Positions 35,652-44,657 of a stretch of 64,000 nucleotides of DNA are shown piece after piece. Source of the DNA: Azospirillum brasilense (GTDB lineage Bacteria; Pseudomonadota; Alphaproteobacteria; Azospirillales; Azospirillaceae). The position numbers and the translations under genes were made by a program. The notes below the pieces were generated by a model that did no database searches, had not been told where the DNA came from, and was given only the letters and a program-made list of their open reading frames with translations. The stretch is taken from the NCBI RefSeq assembly GCF_007827815.1, contig NZ_VITH01000009.1, positions 62,001 through 126,000 of the forward strand. Direction: 5' to 3'. Positions within the stretch are counted from its first letter, which is position 1, and the number at the start of each line of letters is the position of its first letter.

Positions 35652-36773
35652 ATGAACGAGACGACGGGTAAGCAGGGACTTCACGCCGCTTTGACCGGCG
35701 GCATCGGCCGCCGCGCCGTTCTGGCCGGAGCGGGCACGCTGGCCACGGTGGCCGCCATCGGTTTTCCGAACATCGTCCGCGCCCAGTCGAAGACGCTGAA
35801 GGTCGGCGTCTACGGCGGCTACTTCAAGGAATCCTTCGAGAAGCACATCTTCCCGGAATTCTCCAAGGCCACCGGCATCACGGTGGAGGCCATCGCCGAG
35901 CCGACCGGCGAAGCGTGGCTGGTCCAGCTCGAACAGGCGGCCCGCGCCCGTCAGGCGCCCGCCGACGTCTCGATGATGTCGCAGGTGGCGATGCTGAAGG
36001 GGGCCTCGGCAGAGCTGTGGGCGCCCTTCGACCTGTCGAAGATCCCCAACGCCGCCAAGGTCGTCCCGCACCTCGTCAACAAGTATCCGGACGGCAAGGT
36101 CAGCGGCATCGGCGCGGTGTCCTGGTACATCACGTTGGTCACCAACACCAAGAGCTACCCGCAGGCTCCGGACAGCTGGGCGGCCCTGTGGGACCCGGCG
36201 AACAAGGACAAGCTCGGCCTGCTGGCGCTGGTCAGCAACAGCTTCCTGCTGGAGGTCACGGCGGCGACCTTCTTCGGCGGCACCAAGCATCTCGACAGCG
36301 AGCAGGGGCAGCTCGACTGCTTCAAGAAGCTGGCGGAGCTGAAGTCCAACGTGAAGCTCTGGTACCGCGACGAGGCGCAGTTCGAGGCCTCGCTGAAGTC
36401 CGGCGAGATTCCGATGGGCCAGTACTACCACGACGTGACCGGCCTCGCCGCCGCGGACGGGCAGCCGGTGCGCTCGACCTTCCCGAAGGAGGGCGGCATC
36501 CTCGACTCCGGCAGTTGGGCGGTCACCCGCGCCTCCAAGGCCGGCGACCTCGCGCATGTCTTCGTGGACTACATGTGCCAGCCGTCGATCCAGGCCCTGC
36601 TGTCGCGCAAGGTCGGCACCGCCCCGACCATCGACCGCAAGATGACCGACCTGACGGACCAGGAGTTCGCCGCCGTGTCCTCCGACATCGCGCCGATCAT
36701 CCCGCGCTATGACCTCTACACGAGCAAGTCCGACTGGCTGAACCAGAAGTGGACGGAAATGATCGTCGGGTAA
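35652..36773 (+). CDS. ABC transporter substrate-binding protein, spermidine/putrescine type
   Basis: A 373-residue periplasmic binding protein of the PotD-like class (family 1, polyamine branch). The twin-arginine-like signal GGIGRRAVLAGAGTLATVAA with cleavage near VRAQS suggests Tat export. LKVGVYGGYFKESFEKHIFPEFSKATG and the SWYITLVTNTK, FVDYMCQPSIQALLS segments match the family. It is the first gene of a transporter operon followed by guanidino/amide-degrading enzymes. The ligand could be a polyamine, agmatine or another guanidino compound. Confidence 0.9.
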   Translation: MNETTGKQGLHAALTGGIGRRAVLAGAGTLATVAAIGFPNIVRAQSKTLKVGVYGGYFKESFEKHIFPEFSKATGITVEAIAEPTGEAWLVQLEQAARARQAPADVSMMSQVAMLKGASAELWAPFDLSKIPNAAKVVPHLVNKYPDGKVSGIGAVSWYITLVTNTKSYPQAPDSWAALWDPANKDKLGLLALVSNSFLLEVTAATFFGGTKHLDSEQGQLDCFKKLAELKSNVKLWYRDEAQFEASLKSGEIPMGQYYHDVTGLAAADGQPVRSTFPKEGGILDSGSWAVTRASKAGDLAHVFVDYMCQPSIQALLSRKVGTAPTIDRKMTDLTDQEFAAVSSDIAPIIPRYDLYTSKSDWLNQKWTEMIVG

Positions 36774-36780
36774 GTGACAG

Positions 36781-36914
36781 CCCTTCTCCCCTGTGGGGAG
36801 AAGGGTATGGGATGAGGGGGCGGCCGCAGGCCGGACACGCACTGCAATGAGGCTGCGTTGACGCCCTATGGGCGCCCCCTCACCCTAACCCTCTCCCCAG
36901 AGGGGCGAGGGGAA
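36781..36914. repeat. Composite palindromic repeat, copy A
   Basis: Begins with CCCTTCTCCCC-TGT-GGGGAGAAGGG and ends with the inverted block CCCTCACCCTAACCCTCTCCCC followed by GAGGGG, with a variable core between. It lies between the binding-protein and ATPase genes of the ABC operon. It shares its outer hairpins with the copies near 42.9, 44.5 and 48.1 kb. Confidence 0.85.
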
Positions 36915-36949
36915 AAGCCCGTTGTGAACGACAGTCAAAAAGCCATCCC

Positions 36950-38011
36950 ATGTCAGCCCTTGTCCTCGACGGTCTCACCAAACGATACGGTCCCGTGACC
37001 GCGGTGCACGGCGCGTCGCTGCGCATCCCGCACGGGCAATTCGTCTGCCTGCTCGGCCCGTCCGGCTGCGGGAAGACGACGCTGCTGCGCATGATCGCCG
37101 GGCTGGAGGACCCCTCCGGCGGACGGCTGGTCATCGACGGGCGCGACATCACCACGGCCCCCGCCCACACGCGGGAATTCGGCATGGTGTTCCAGTCGCT
37201 GGCCCTCTTCCCGCACCTGACGGCGGGCGAGAACATCGCCTACCCCCTGCGCATCCGCGGCGTCCCGAAGGCCGAGCAGCGCAAGCGCGCCGACGAACTG
37301 CTGGAGCTGGTCCGCCTGCCCGGCGTCGCCGACCGGCCGGTCTCCAAGCTGTCGGGCGGGCAGCGGCAGCGCGTCGCGATCGCCCGCGCGCTGGCCCTGT
37401 CGCCCAAGCTGTTCCTGCTGGACGAGCCGCTGTCGGCGCTCGACGCCAAGCTGCGCGAGGCCATGCAGATCGAGCTGAAGCAGCTTCAGCAGCGGCTGGG
37501 CATCACCACCATCGTCGTCACCCACGACCAGCGGGAGGCGATGACCATGGCCGACCTCGTGGTGGTGATGTCGCAAGGCCGCATCCATCAGGCCGCCCCG
37601 CCGATGGAGGTCTACCGCCAGCCCGCCGACGCCTTCGTCGCCGACTTCATCGGCATGACCAACCTGCTGGAGGGCGAGGTCACCGCCCCTGGCACTGCCG
37701 CCGTGCCCGGCGGCACCCTGCATCTGCCCGAGTTGCCGCCGACGGGCCGCGTCCTGCTGTCCGTCAGGCCGGAGGACGTGATCGTCCACCCCGCGGGGAT
37801 GGACGGGCCGAATCGGCTGACCGGCACGCTGTCCTTCATGCGCGACCTAGGCGCCAGCGTGGAGTTCCGCATCGACGTGGCCGGGAAGGAGATCGTCGCC
37901 CTGTCGCGCCCGCAGGACCGCCCGCCGGTCGCCCCCGGCGGCGCCCTGGCGGTGGAGTTCCCCCCGGCGGCCTGCGTCGTGCTGCCGCCAATGGCGGAGC
38001 GTCCGCAATGA
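36950..38011 (+). CDS. ABC transporter ATPase, polyamine type (PotA-like)
   Basis: A 353-residue ATPase. Walker A GPSGCGKTT, signature LSGGQRQR, Walker B LFLLDEPLSALD and H-loop VTHDQREA are complete, followed by a C-terminal TOBE domain typical of the PotA/MalK class. It energises the permeases encoded by the next two genes, the first of which overlaps its stop by 4 bp. The gene is separated from the binding-protein gene by repeat copy A. Confidence 0.94.
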   Translation: MSALVLDGLTKRYGPVTAVHGASLRIPHGQFVCLLGPSGCGKTTLLRMIAGLEDPSGGRLVIDGRDITTAPAHTREFGMVFQSLALFPHLTAGENIAYPLRIRGVPKAEQRKRADELLELVRLPGVADRPVSKLSGGQRQRVAIARALALSPKLFLLDEPLSALDAKLREAMQIELKQLQQRLGITTIVVTHDQREAMTMADLVVVMSQGRIHQAAPPMEVYRQPADAFVADFIGMTNLLEGEVTAPGTAAVPGGTLHLPELPPTGRVLLSVRPEDVIVHPAGMDGPNRLTGTLSFMRDLGASVEFRIDVAGKEIVALSRPQDRPPVAPGGALAVEFPPAACVVLPPMAERPQ

Positions 38012-38862
38012 TCCGCCGCGCGCCCCGTGGCTTGGCCGAGCACGCGCCGATCCTCTTCCCGGCGCTGATGCTGGTCGTCTTCTTCGTCATCCCCTTCAGC
38101 CTGATGATCGCGGTCAGCGTCTTCCGGCGCGTGCCCGGCGGCTTCTACGAGCCGGACCTCGTCTTCGCCAATTACGAGCGGTTTCTGACCGCCTTCTTCG
38201 GCGGGGTGATGTCCTTCTCGCTGGGGCTGGCGGCGCTGGTCGCGGCGCTGTCGGTGGGCATCGCCTTCCCCTTCACCTACCGGCTGGTCAAGCTGCCGCG
38301 CAGGGCACAGATCCGCTGGCTGGTCTTCCTGCTGTCGATCCTGTCGCTGTCGGAAGTCATCATCGGCTTCGCCTGGTCCACCCTGCTGTCGCGCACCGCG
38401 GGCATCACCAACCTGTTCGTGGCGCTGGGCCTGATGGCCGAGCCGCAATCGCTCAGCCCGAGCTTCGGTGCGCTGCTGGCCGGGCTGGTCTATCAGGCCT
38501 TCCCCTACACGGTGCTGGTCCTCTACCCGGCGCTCGCCCGCCTCGACCCCTATCTGGAGGAGGCGGCACGCACGCTCGGCTCCTCGCCGCTGCGCGCCTT
38601 CTTCACGGTGGTGGTGCCGGCGCTGCGCAACACCATCGTGGCGACCACGATCATGGTGTTCGTCTTCGCGCTCGGCTCCTACCTGCTGCCGCAGCTTCTC
38701 GGACGGCCCCAGCATTGGACGCTGTCGGTGCTGATCACCGATCAGGCGATCTACCAGTCCAACATGCCCTTCGCGGCGGCCATGGCCGTCTTCCTGGTGC
38801 TGGTCAGCCTCGCCCTCGTCGGGCTGGCGCTGCTCGCCGGGCGGCGGGAGGAGACGGCCTGA
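38008..38862 (+). CDS. ABC transporter permease, PotB-like
   Basis: A 284-residue inner-membrane permease with six predicted helices. The EAA-type loop is YLEEAARTLGSSPLRAFFTVVVPAL, and the family's LLPQLLGRP segment lies near the C-terminus. It is translationally coupled on both sides (ATGA with the ATPase gene, TGATG with the next permease). Confidence 0.92.
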   Translation: MIRRAPRGLAEHAPILFPALMLVVFFVIPFSLMIAVSVFRRVPGGFYEPDLVFANYERFLTAFFGGVMSFSLGLAALVAALSVGIAFPFTYRLVKLPRRAQIRWLVFLLSILSLSEVIIGFAWSTLLSRTAGITNLFVALGLMAEPQSLSPSFGALLAGLVYQAFPYTVLVLYPALARLDPYLEEAARTLGSSPLRAFFTVVVPALRNTIVATTIMVFVFALGSYLLPQLLGRPQHWTLSVLITDQAIYQSNMPFAAAMAVFLVLVSLALVGLALLAGRREETA

Positions 38863-39662
38863 TGCTGATGCGCACGCTGAATTCCCTGGCCGCCGGCCTG
38901 ATCGCCCTGGTCCTGGCCGCCCCCATCCTGGTGGTGGCCGGCGTCTCGGTGAACGAGAAGAAATCGCTGACCTTCCCGCCGCAGGGCTTCTCGCTCGCCT
39001 GGTACGCGGAGGTCTTCACCGATCCCGGCTGGCGCGGCGCACTGATCACCAGCCTCGTCGTCGCCACCCTGTCGGCGGCACTGGCGGTGCTGATCGCCTT
39101 CCCACTGGCCTGGTTCCTGTGGCGCTGGCGCGCCCCCTGGGCGCGGGCGTTCGAGGTGCTGGGCATGACGCCCTTCATCCTGCCGCCGGTCATCACCGCG
39201 CTGGGATTCCTCAGCTTCTGGGCCGCGGTCGGCGAGTACGGGTCGCCCTGGACGGTGGTGGTCAGCCACGCGGTGTTCTTCGTGACGCTGCCGCTGGTCA
39301 CGCTGTCGCTGGGCTTCGGCGCGGTGGACCGCTCCTACGTCGAGGCGGCGGCGACCATGGGGGCGGACGACCGGACGGTGCTGCGCACGGTGGTGATGCC
39401 GCTGGTGCGGCCCTACGTGATCTCCGGCTTCGCCTTCGCCTTCGTGCTGTCGCTGAACGAGTACATCGTCGCCTACATGGTGGTCGGCTTCACGCTGGAA
39501 ACGCTGCCCATCAAGATCTTCAACGCGCTCCGCTACGGCTACACGCCGACCATGGCCGCCGTGACGGTGCTGTTCGTGACGCTGACGGCGGTGGTCTTCG
39601 GGCTGATCGCGTGGTTCGGCGACCTGCCCCGCCTGCTCGGCGCCTGGGCCAAGAACGACTGA
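38862..39662 (+). CDS. ABC transporter permease, PotC-like
   Basis: A 266-residue permease pairing with the preceding one. It has an N-terminal helix, SFSVNEKKSLTF-type periplasmic entry (VSVNEKKSLTFPPQGFSLAWY), and the EAA-type loop SYVEAAATMGADDRTVLRTVVMPL. The ATG at 38862 shares a base with the previous stop; an ATG six bases later is possible. The ureohydrolase gene follows after 45 bp. Confidence 0.92.
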   Translation: MLMRTLNSLAAGLIALVLAAPILVVAGVSVNEKKSLTFPPQGFSLAWYAEVFTDPGWRGALITSLVVATLSAALAVLIAFPLAWFLWRWRAPWARAFEVLGMTPFILPPVITALGFLSFWAAVGEYGSPWTVVVSHAVFFVTLPLVTLSLGFGAVDRSYVEAAATMGADDRTVLRTVVMPLVRPYVISGFAFAFVLSLNEYIVAYMVVGFTLETLPIKIFNALRYGYTPTMAAVTVLFVTLTAVVFGLIAWFGDLPRLLGAWAKND

Positions 39663-39707
39663 CATCCAAAAACGACTGATACCCTTTTCCTCAGAGAGAT
39701 TCGGACG

Positions 39708-40763
39708 ATGATCGACCCTCAGAAGCTTGATCGTTTGCGTACGAAGTACAGCGGCTCCGGCGGCGACGACTTCCACGATCCGGAGTTCCAGCGGGTGGCC
39801 GCCCTCCAGTTCTCCGGCGGCAAGCGGGTGCAGCCCTTCGCCGGGGTGTCCACCCTGCTCGACGCCCCCTACCGCCCCGACGCGGCCGACGCCGCGGACT
39901 TCGGCGGGCTGGACATCGCGCTGATCGGCGTGCCGATGGACCTCGGCGTCACCAACCGGGCCGGCGCCCGCCTCGGCCCGCGCGCCGTGCGCGGGATGGA
40001 GCGCATCGGCCCCTACGAGCACGCCCTGCGCATGGTCCCGGCGGCCTCCTGCAAGCTCGCCGACGTGGGCGACGTGCCGCTGTCCAGCCGCTTCAGCCTG
40101 GAGTCCTGCCACGGCGACATCCAGGCCTTCTACAACCGCGTGATGGACGCCGGCGTCATCCCGCTGTCGGTCGGCGGCGACCATTCCATCACCTATTCGA
40201 TCCTCAAGGCGCTGGGCCGCGAGCGTCCGGTGGGCATGATCCATTTCGACGCCCATTGCGACACCGGCGGCCCCTACGAGGGCGCCAAGTTCCACCACGG
40301 CGGCCCGTTCCGTCAGGCGGTGCTGGACGGCGTGCTGGATCCGGAGCGCACGGTGCAGATCGGCATCCGCGGCAGCACCGAGTATCTGTGGGAATTCTCC
40401 TACGACAGCGGCATGACCGTGATCCACGCGGAGGACATCCCGGAGCGCGGCATCGCGAACGTCATCGAGACGGCGCGCAAGGTGGTGGGCGACGGGCCGG
40501 TCTACGTTTCCTTCGACGTGGATTGCCTGGACCCGGTCTACGCCCCCGGCACCGGCACCCCGGAGGTCGGCGGCCTGACCACGCGGGAGGCGCTGGCAAT
40601 CCTGCGCGGGCTGGACGGGCTGGACATCATCGGCGGCGACGTGGTGGAGGTGGCGCCCCAGTACGACGCGACGACCAACACCGCCCACGCCGGCGCGCAG
40701 ATGCTGTTCGAAATCCTCTGCCTGTCGGTGCGCGCCCTCGCCAACCGCCAGGGCCGAGGCTGA
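39708..40763 (+). CDS. speB: Ureohydrolase, agmatinase/guanidinobutyrase family
   Basis: A 351-residue arginase-family enzyme that splits a guanidino compound into urea and an amine. The binuclear manganese ligands are present in GGDHS, HFDAHCDTG and SFDVDCLDP. The TGTPEVGGLTTREAL stretch and the GVTNRAGARLGPRAVR loop are typical of agmatinases and of guanidinobutyrases/guanidinopropionases, which sequence alone does not separate. Placement behind a polyamine-type importer and before an amidase leaves both agmatine to putrescine and 4-guanidinobutyrate to GABA possible. Confidence 0.88.
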   Translation: MIDPQKLDRLRTKYSGSGGDDFHDPEFQRVAALQFSGGKRVQPFAGVSTLLDAPYRPDAADAADFGGLDIALIGVPMDLGVTNRAGARLGPRAVRGMERIGPYEHALRMVPAASCKLADVGDVPLSSRFSLESCHGDIQAFYNRVMDAGVIPLSVGGDHSITYSILKALGRERPVGMIHFDAHCDTGGPYEGAKFHHGGPFRQAVLDGVLDPERTVQIGIRGSTEYLWEFSYDSGMTVIHAEDIPERGIANVIETARKVVGDGPVYVSFDVDCLDPVYAPGTGTPEVGGLTTREALAILRGLDGLDIIGGDVVEVAPQYDATTNTAHAGAQMLFEILCLSVRALANRQGRG

Positions 40764-40767
40764 CCGC

Positions 40768-41574
40768 ATGCGGCTAACCCTCTTCCAGACGGACGCGGAG
40801 CCCGGTGCGCTGCACCGCAACCTCGACCGTCTGGAACGGGCGGCGGCGGAGGCGGCACAGAACGGCTCCACCCTGCTGGTCGGTCCGGAAATGGGCCTGA
40901 CCGGCTACGACATCGGCGCCGAGACGGTGCGCGCCCTGGCCGAGCCGGCGGACGGGCCGATGGCCGCGCGGGTTGCCGCCATCGCCCGGCGGCATGGCAT
41001 CGCGCTGCTCTATGGCTATCCGGAGCGGGGAGCGGACGGCGCCGTTTACAACGCCGCGCAGCTGATCGGGTCGGACGGTCGGCCCCGGCTGAACCAGCGC
41101 AAGACCCATCTCTACGGCGATCTCGACCGCGGCTCCTTCGCGCCGGGCGGCAACACCTTCCCGACCACGGAGGCCGGCGGGATGCGGGTCGGCGTGGCGA
41201 TCTGCTACGACGTGGAGTTCCCGGAGCTGGTGCGCCGCCACGCGCTGGCCGGGGTGGACGCGCTGCTGGTGCCGACCGCGCTGATGGCCCCCTACGAGAT
41301 AGTCGCCACCACCATCGTCCCGGCCCGCGCCTTCGAGAACGGCATCTTCGTCGCCTACGCCAACCGCTGCGGGCGCGAGGGGACACTCGATTATTGCGGG
41401 CTCAGCAGCGTGGCGGCGCCGGACGGATCGGTGCTGGCGCGGGCCGGCGACGGCGAAGCTTTGTTGACCGTCAATCTTGACCCCGTCCTGCGCCGGGTCG
41501 GCACGCATCTGGCGGACCGCCGTCCGGACCTGTACGGTGCGGTCTCCAGCGCGCCTGGGAAGGGCGGTTCGTAG
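40768..41574 (+). CDS. Nitrilase-superfamily amidase (carbon-nitrogen hydrolase)
   Basis: A 268-residue cytoplasmic hydrolase. The complete Glu-Lys-Cys triad is Glu41 (GPEMGLTGYD), Lys112 (NQRKTHLYGD) and Cys146 (VAICYDVEFPE). The LTGYDIG phrase recalls 5-aminovaleramidase (DavA)-like amidases rather than nitrilases. It starts 4 bp after the ureohydrolase. Candidate substrates are 4-guanidinobutyramide or N-carbamoylputrescine. The first would chain directly with a guanidinobutyrase. The substrate assignment is inference. Confidence 0.87.
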   Translation: MRLTLFQTDAEPGALHRNLDRLERAAAEAAQNGSTLLVGPEMGLTGYDIGAETVRALAEPADGPMAARVAAIARRHGIALLYGYPERGADGAVYNAAQLIGSDGRPRLNQRKTHLYGDLDRGSFAPGGNTFPTTEAGGMRVGVAICYDVEFPELVRRHALAGVDALLVPTALMAPYEIVATTIVPARAFENGIFVAYANRCGREGTLDYCGLSSVAAPDGSVLARAGDGEALLTVNLDPVLRRVGTHLADRRPDLYGAVSSAPGKGGS

Positions 41575-41589
41575 AGGAAGCACAGGAAT

Positions 41590-42834
41590 ATGCCGGTCAC
41601 CATCGACGACATTCACGCCGCCGCCGAACGGCTGGCCGGACGCATCAGCCGCACGCCCTTCCTGCGCTCGGAAACCCTGTCGCAGATCACCGGCGCCGAG
41701 GTCTGGGTCAAGCTGGAAAACCTCCAGTTCACCGCGTCCTTCAAGGAGCGCGGGGCGGCCAACCGGCTGCTCCACCTGACGCCGGAGGAGCGGCGGGCCG
41801 GGGTGATCGCCATGTCGGCCGGCAACCACGCCCAGGCCGTGGCCTACCACGCGAAGCGGCTGGGCATCGCGGCGACCATCGTCATGCCGCGCTTCACTCC
41901 CTTCGTGAAGGTCAAGCGCACGCGCTACCACGGCGCCACCGTCATCCTGGAGGGCGACTCCCTGGCCGAAGCCGCGGCCTTCGCCCACGACCTCGCCAAG
42001 CGGGACGGGCTGGTCTTCGTCCATCCCTACGATGACGACGCGGTGATCGCGGGCCAGGGCACCGTCGTGCTGGAGATGCTGGCGGAGGTGCCGGACCTCG
42101 ACGCGCTGGCCATCCCGGTGGGCGGCGGCGGACTGGCCGCCGGGGCCGCGGTCGCCGCCCGCGCGCTGCGGCCCGGCCTGGAGGTCGTCGGGGTGGAGGT
42201 GGAGACCTACCCCGCCGCCGCGCAGCGCCTCGCCGGGCAGCCGGTCAAGGTCGGCGGCCCGACCGTGGCCGAGGGCATCGCCGTGCGCGACGTCGGCGAC
42301 CGGCCCATGGACATCCTGAAGCAGAACGGCTGCGACGTGGTGCTGGTGCCCGAAGCGGTGATCGAACGCGCCATCGCCATGCTGATCGAGGTGGAGAAGA
42401 CCGTTGCGGAGGGCGCCGGGGCCGCCGGTCTGGCCGCCCTGCTCTTCCACCCCGAGCGCTTCCGCGGCAAGCGGGTCGGCCTGATCGTGTCGGGCGGCAA
42501 CATCGACACGCGCACGCTCGCCAACGTGCTGATGCGCGGTTTTGCCCGCGACGGGCGCCTGATCAACCTGGACATCGACGTGGCCGACCAGCCCGGCGCG
42601 CTCGCCCAGGTGGCCCGCATCGTGGCGGAATGCGGCGGCAACATCATCGACGTGCAGCACCAGCGCCTGTTCGGCGCCTTCTCCGTCAAGTCCGCCGAGG
42701 TCGCCCTGCTGATCGAGGTCGAGGACGAGGGCCACGGCGACCGCATCACCGAAGCCCTGCGCGGCGCCGGCCTGCCCGTCCGCAAGGCGGTGGTGGCGGA
42801 AGCGGCGCAGCCGCTGTCCAGCGCGCGGCCCTGA
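41590..42834 (+). CDS. Threonine ammonia-lyase (threonine/serine dehydratase) with ACT domain
   Basis: A 414-residue PLP enzyme that deaminates threonine to 2-oxobutyrate. The cofactor lysine lies in TASFKERGA (about residue 55) and the phosphate-binding glycine loop is VGGGGLAAG. The C-terminal 75 residues form an ACT domain (LDIDVADQPGALAQVARIV), as in catabolic or biosynthetic single-ACT enzymes. It follows the amidase by 15 bp, so it is probably in the same operon. The family also includes enzymes acting on other hydroxy-amino acids, so the substrate could differ. Confidence 0.9.
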   Translation: MPVTIDDIHAAAERLAGRISRTPFLRSETLSQITGAEVWVKLENLQFTASFKERGAANRLLHLTPEERRAGVIAMSAGNHAQAVAYHAKRLGIAATIVMPRFTPFVKVKRTRYHGATVILEGDSLAEAAAFAHDLAKRDGLVFVHPYDDDAVIAGQGTVVLEMLAEVPDLDALAIPVGGGGLAAGAAVAARALRPGLEVVGVEVETYPAAAQRLAGQPVKVGGPTVAEGIAVRDVGDRPMDILKQNGCDVVLVPEAVIERAIAMLIEVEKTVAEGAGAAGLAALLFHPERFRGKRVGLIVSGGNIDTRTLANVLMRGFARDGRLINLDIDVADQPGALAQVARIVAECGGNIIDVQHQRLFGAFSVKSAEVALLIEVEDEGHGDRITEALRGAGLPVRKAVVAEAAQPLSSARP

Positions 42835-42863
42835 GCGAACGCCCTTCGCTTGCAGCGCATTAG

Positions 42864-42982
42864 CCCTCTCCCCTCCGGGGAGAGGGTGGCCCGAAGGGCC
42901 GGTGAGGGGGGTGCGCTTTTGCCGGACGATCCGCCACGCGCAACCCCCTCACCCTACCCCTCTCCCCAGAGGGGAGAGGGGA
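42864..42982. repeat. Composite palindromic repeat, copy B
   Basis: CCCTCTCCCC-TCC-GGGGAGAGGG, then a GTGAGGGGG block, a core with TGCGC...GCGCA inverted ends, then CCCCCTCACCC and CTCTCCCC-AGA-GGGGAGAGGGG. It lies between the threonine dehydratase and purine permease genes and forms most of their 296-bp gap. The rest of that gap up to 43130 shows nothing distinctive. Confidence 0.88.
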
Positions 42983-43130
42983 TATGGGGCTGCCCATGGA
43001 TTGAGCATCCCTCCCGAGCACCGCCGTCTTTCGCGGCACATCCGGGCGGGCTCCACCACGATCCTCCGTCCCGCCGGTTGTGGCACGGGCCATGCATTTC
43101 GCGCCTGTTCATTCGCGGAGGTCATGGATC

Positions 43131-44492
43131 ATGTCGTCGCTGGAATCACCAACCCGACCCCACCCGGTTGACGAGACGCTTCCGCTGCTGCGCCTGCTGG
43201 CGCTGGGCATGCAGCATGTGATGGTGATGTACGCGGGCGCCATCGCCGTGCCGCTCATCATCGGCGGCGCGCTGAAGCTGCCCAAGGACCAGATCGCCCT
43301 GCTCATCAACGCCGACCTGTTCGCCTGCGGCATCGTCACGCTGGTCCAGACGCTGGGCTTCTGGAAGTTCGGCATCCGCCTGCCGGTGATGATGGGCGTC
43401 ACCTTCGCCGCGGTCGGGCCGATGGTCGCCATGGCGGGGAACCCGTCGCTGGGGCTTCTCGGCATCTACGGCGCGGTGATCGGGGCCGGCGTCTTCGCCA
43501 CGCTGGCCGCCCCGCTGGTCGGGCGCCTGCTGCCGCTGTTCCCGCCGGTGGTGACGGGGACCGTAATCGCCATCATCGGCATCTCGCTGATGCGGGTGGG
43601 CATCACCTGGGCCGGCGGCGGGGCCGGGAACCCGAATTTCGGCGATCCGCTCTATCTCGGCGTCGCGCTGTTCGTGCTGGCGGTGATCCTGCTGGTGACC
43701 AAATACGCCAAGGGCTTCTGGGCCAACATCTCGGTCCTGCTGGGCATCGTCGCGGGCTTCGCCCTGACCATGGTGCTCGGGCTGGTCAGCTTCGACGGGG
43801 TGGGACAGGCCAAGTGGGTGGACGTGATCTACCCGTTCCAGTTCGGCATGCCGGTGTTCGAGTTCTGGTCGATCCTGACCATGTCGCTGGTGATGATCGT
43901 CGTGATGATCGAATCCACCGGCATGTTCCTGGCGGTCGGCGAGATGGTCGGCCGCCCGGTGACGCCGGAGCAGTTGACCCGCGGCCTGCGCACGGACGGG
44001 CTGGGCACGCTGATCGGCGGCGTCTTCAACACCTTCCCCTACACCTCCTTCTCGCAGAATGTCGGGCTGGTCGGGATCACCGGGGTGCGCAGCCGCTGGG
44101 TCTGCGTGGCCGGTGGGGCCATCCTGGTCGCCTTCGGCCTGTTTCCGAAGCTGGCGCATGTCGTCGCCTCCGTCCCGACCTATGTGCTGGGCGGAGCCGG
44201 CCTGGTGATGTTCGGCATGGTCGCGGCGACCGGCATCAAGATCCTGGCGAAGGTCGACTACACGACCAACCGCGGCAACATCTACGTCGTCGCCATCAGC
44301 ATCAGCCTGGGCATGGTGCCGCTGGTCGCCGACAAGATCTTCCAGAAGATGCCGCCTTTCCTGTCGCCGCTCCTGCACAGCGGCATCCTGCTCGGCACCA
44401 TCGCCGCGGTCCTGCTGAACCTGTTCTTCAACGGGCTGGGCAAAGCGACCAGCGAGGAGTTCGTCGCCGCCGCCAAAACCGCGGAGGCATAA
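43131..44492 (+). CDS. Purine/xanthine permease, NCS2 (NAT) family
   Basis: A 453-residue membrane protein of the nucleobase-cation symporter-2 family with about 14 helices. The NAT signature is QNVGLVGITGVRSR and the preceding ESTGMFLAVGEMVGR loop carries the conserved glutamate. MQHVMVMYAGAIAVPLIIGGAL opens the transporter core. The family imports uracil, xanthine or urate with protons; the VGITGVRSR variant favours xanthine/urate. The ATG at 43131 follows GGAGG at correct spacing; an upstream ATG at 43080 is less likely. It is flanked by repeat copies B and C. Confidence 0.92.
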   Translation: MSSLESPTRPHPVDETLPLLRLLALGMQHVMVMYAGAIAVPLIIGGALKLPKDQIALLINADLFACGIVTLVQTLGFWKFGIRLPVMMGVTFAAVGPMVAMAGNPSLGLLGIYGAVIGAGVFATLAAPLVGRLLPLFPPVVTGTVIAIIGISLMRVGITWAGGGAGNPNFGDPLYLGVALFVLAVILLVTKYAKGFWANISVLLGIVAGFALTMVLGLVSFDGVGQAKWVDVIYPFQFGMPVFEFWSILTMSLVMIVVMIESTGMFLAVGEMVGRPVTPEQLTRGLRTDGLGTLIGGVFNTFPYTSFSQNVGLVGITGVRSRWVCVAGGAILVAFGLFPKLAHVVASVPTYVLGGAGLVMFGMVAATGIKILAKVDYTTNRGNIYVVAISISLGMVPLVADKIFQKMPPFLSPLLHSGILLGTIAAVLLNLFFNGLGKATSEEFVAAAKTAEA

Positions 44493-44633
44493 CCCTCTCC
44501 CGCCCCGGGAGAGGGAGGGACCCGCCACGCAGTGGCGGGCGGGTGAGGGTTCGGCGAGGAGCAGCGCCCTGATCCTCGGCTTTACCCTCACCCGCCCGCT
44601 TTCGCGGGCACCCTCTCCCCGGCGGGGAGAGGG
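44493..44633. repeat. Composite palindromic repeat, copy C
   Basis: Starts right at the purine permease stop with CCCTCTCC-CGCCCC-GGGAGAGGG, contains an internal CCCGCCAC-GCA-GTGGCGGG hairpin, and ends with CCCTCTCCCC-GGC-GGGGAGAGGG. It lies between two convergent genes, where its hairpins may double as a terminator. Confidence 0.85.
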
Positions 44634-44657
44634 AATTCAAGACGCTGTTTCAGCCCC

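Noticed and set aside
42835-43130. Extra N-terminus of the purine permease from ATG 43080
   Set aside because: No ribosome site before 43080, whereas GGAGG precedes 43131; added residues are not typical of the family.
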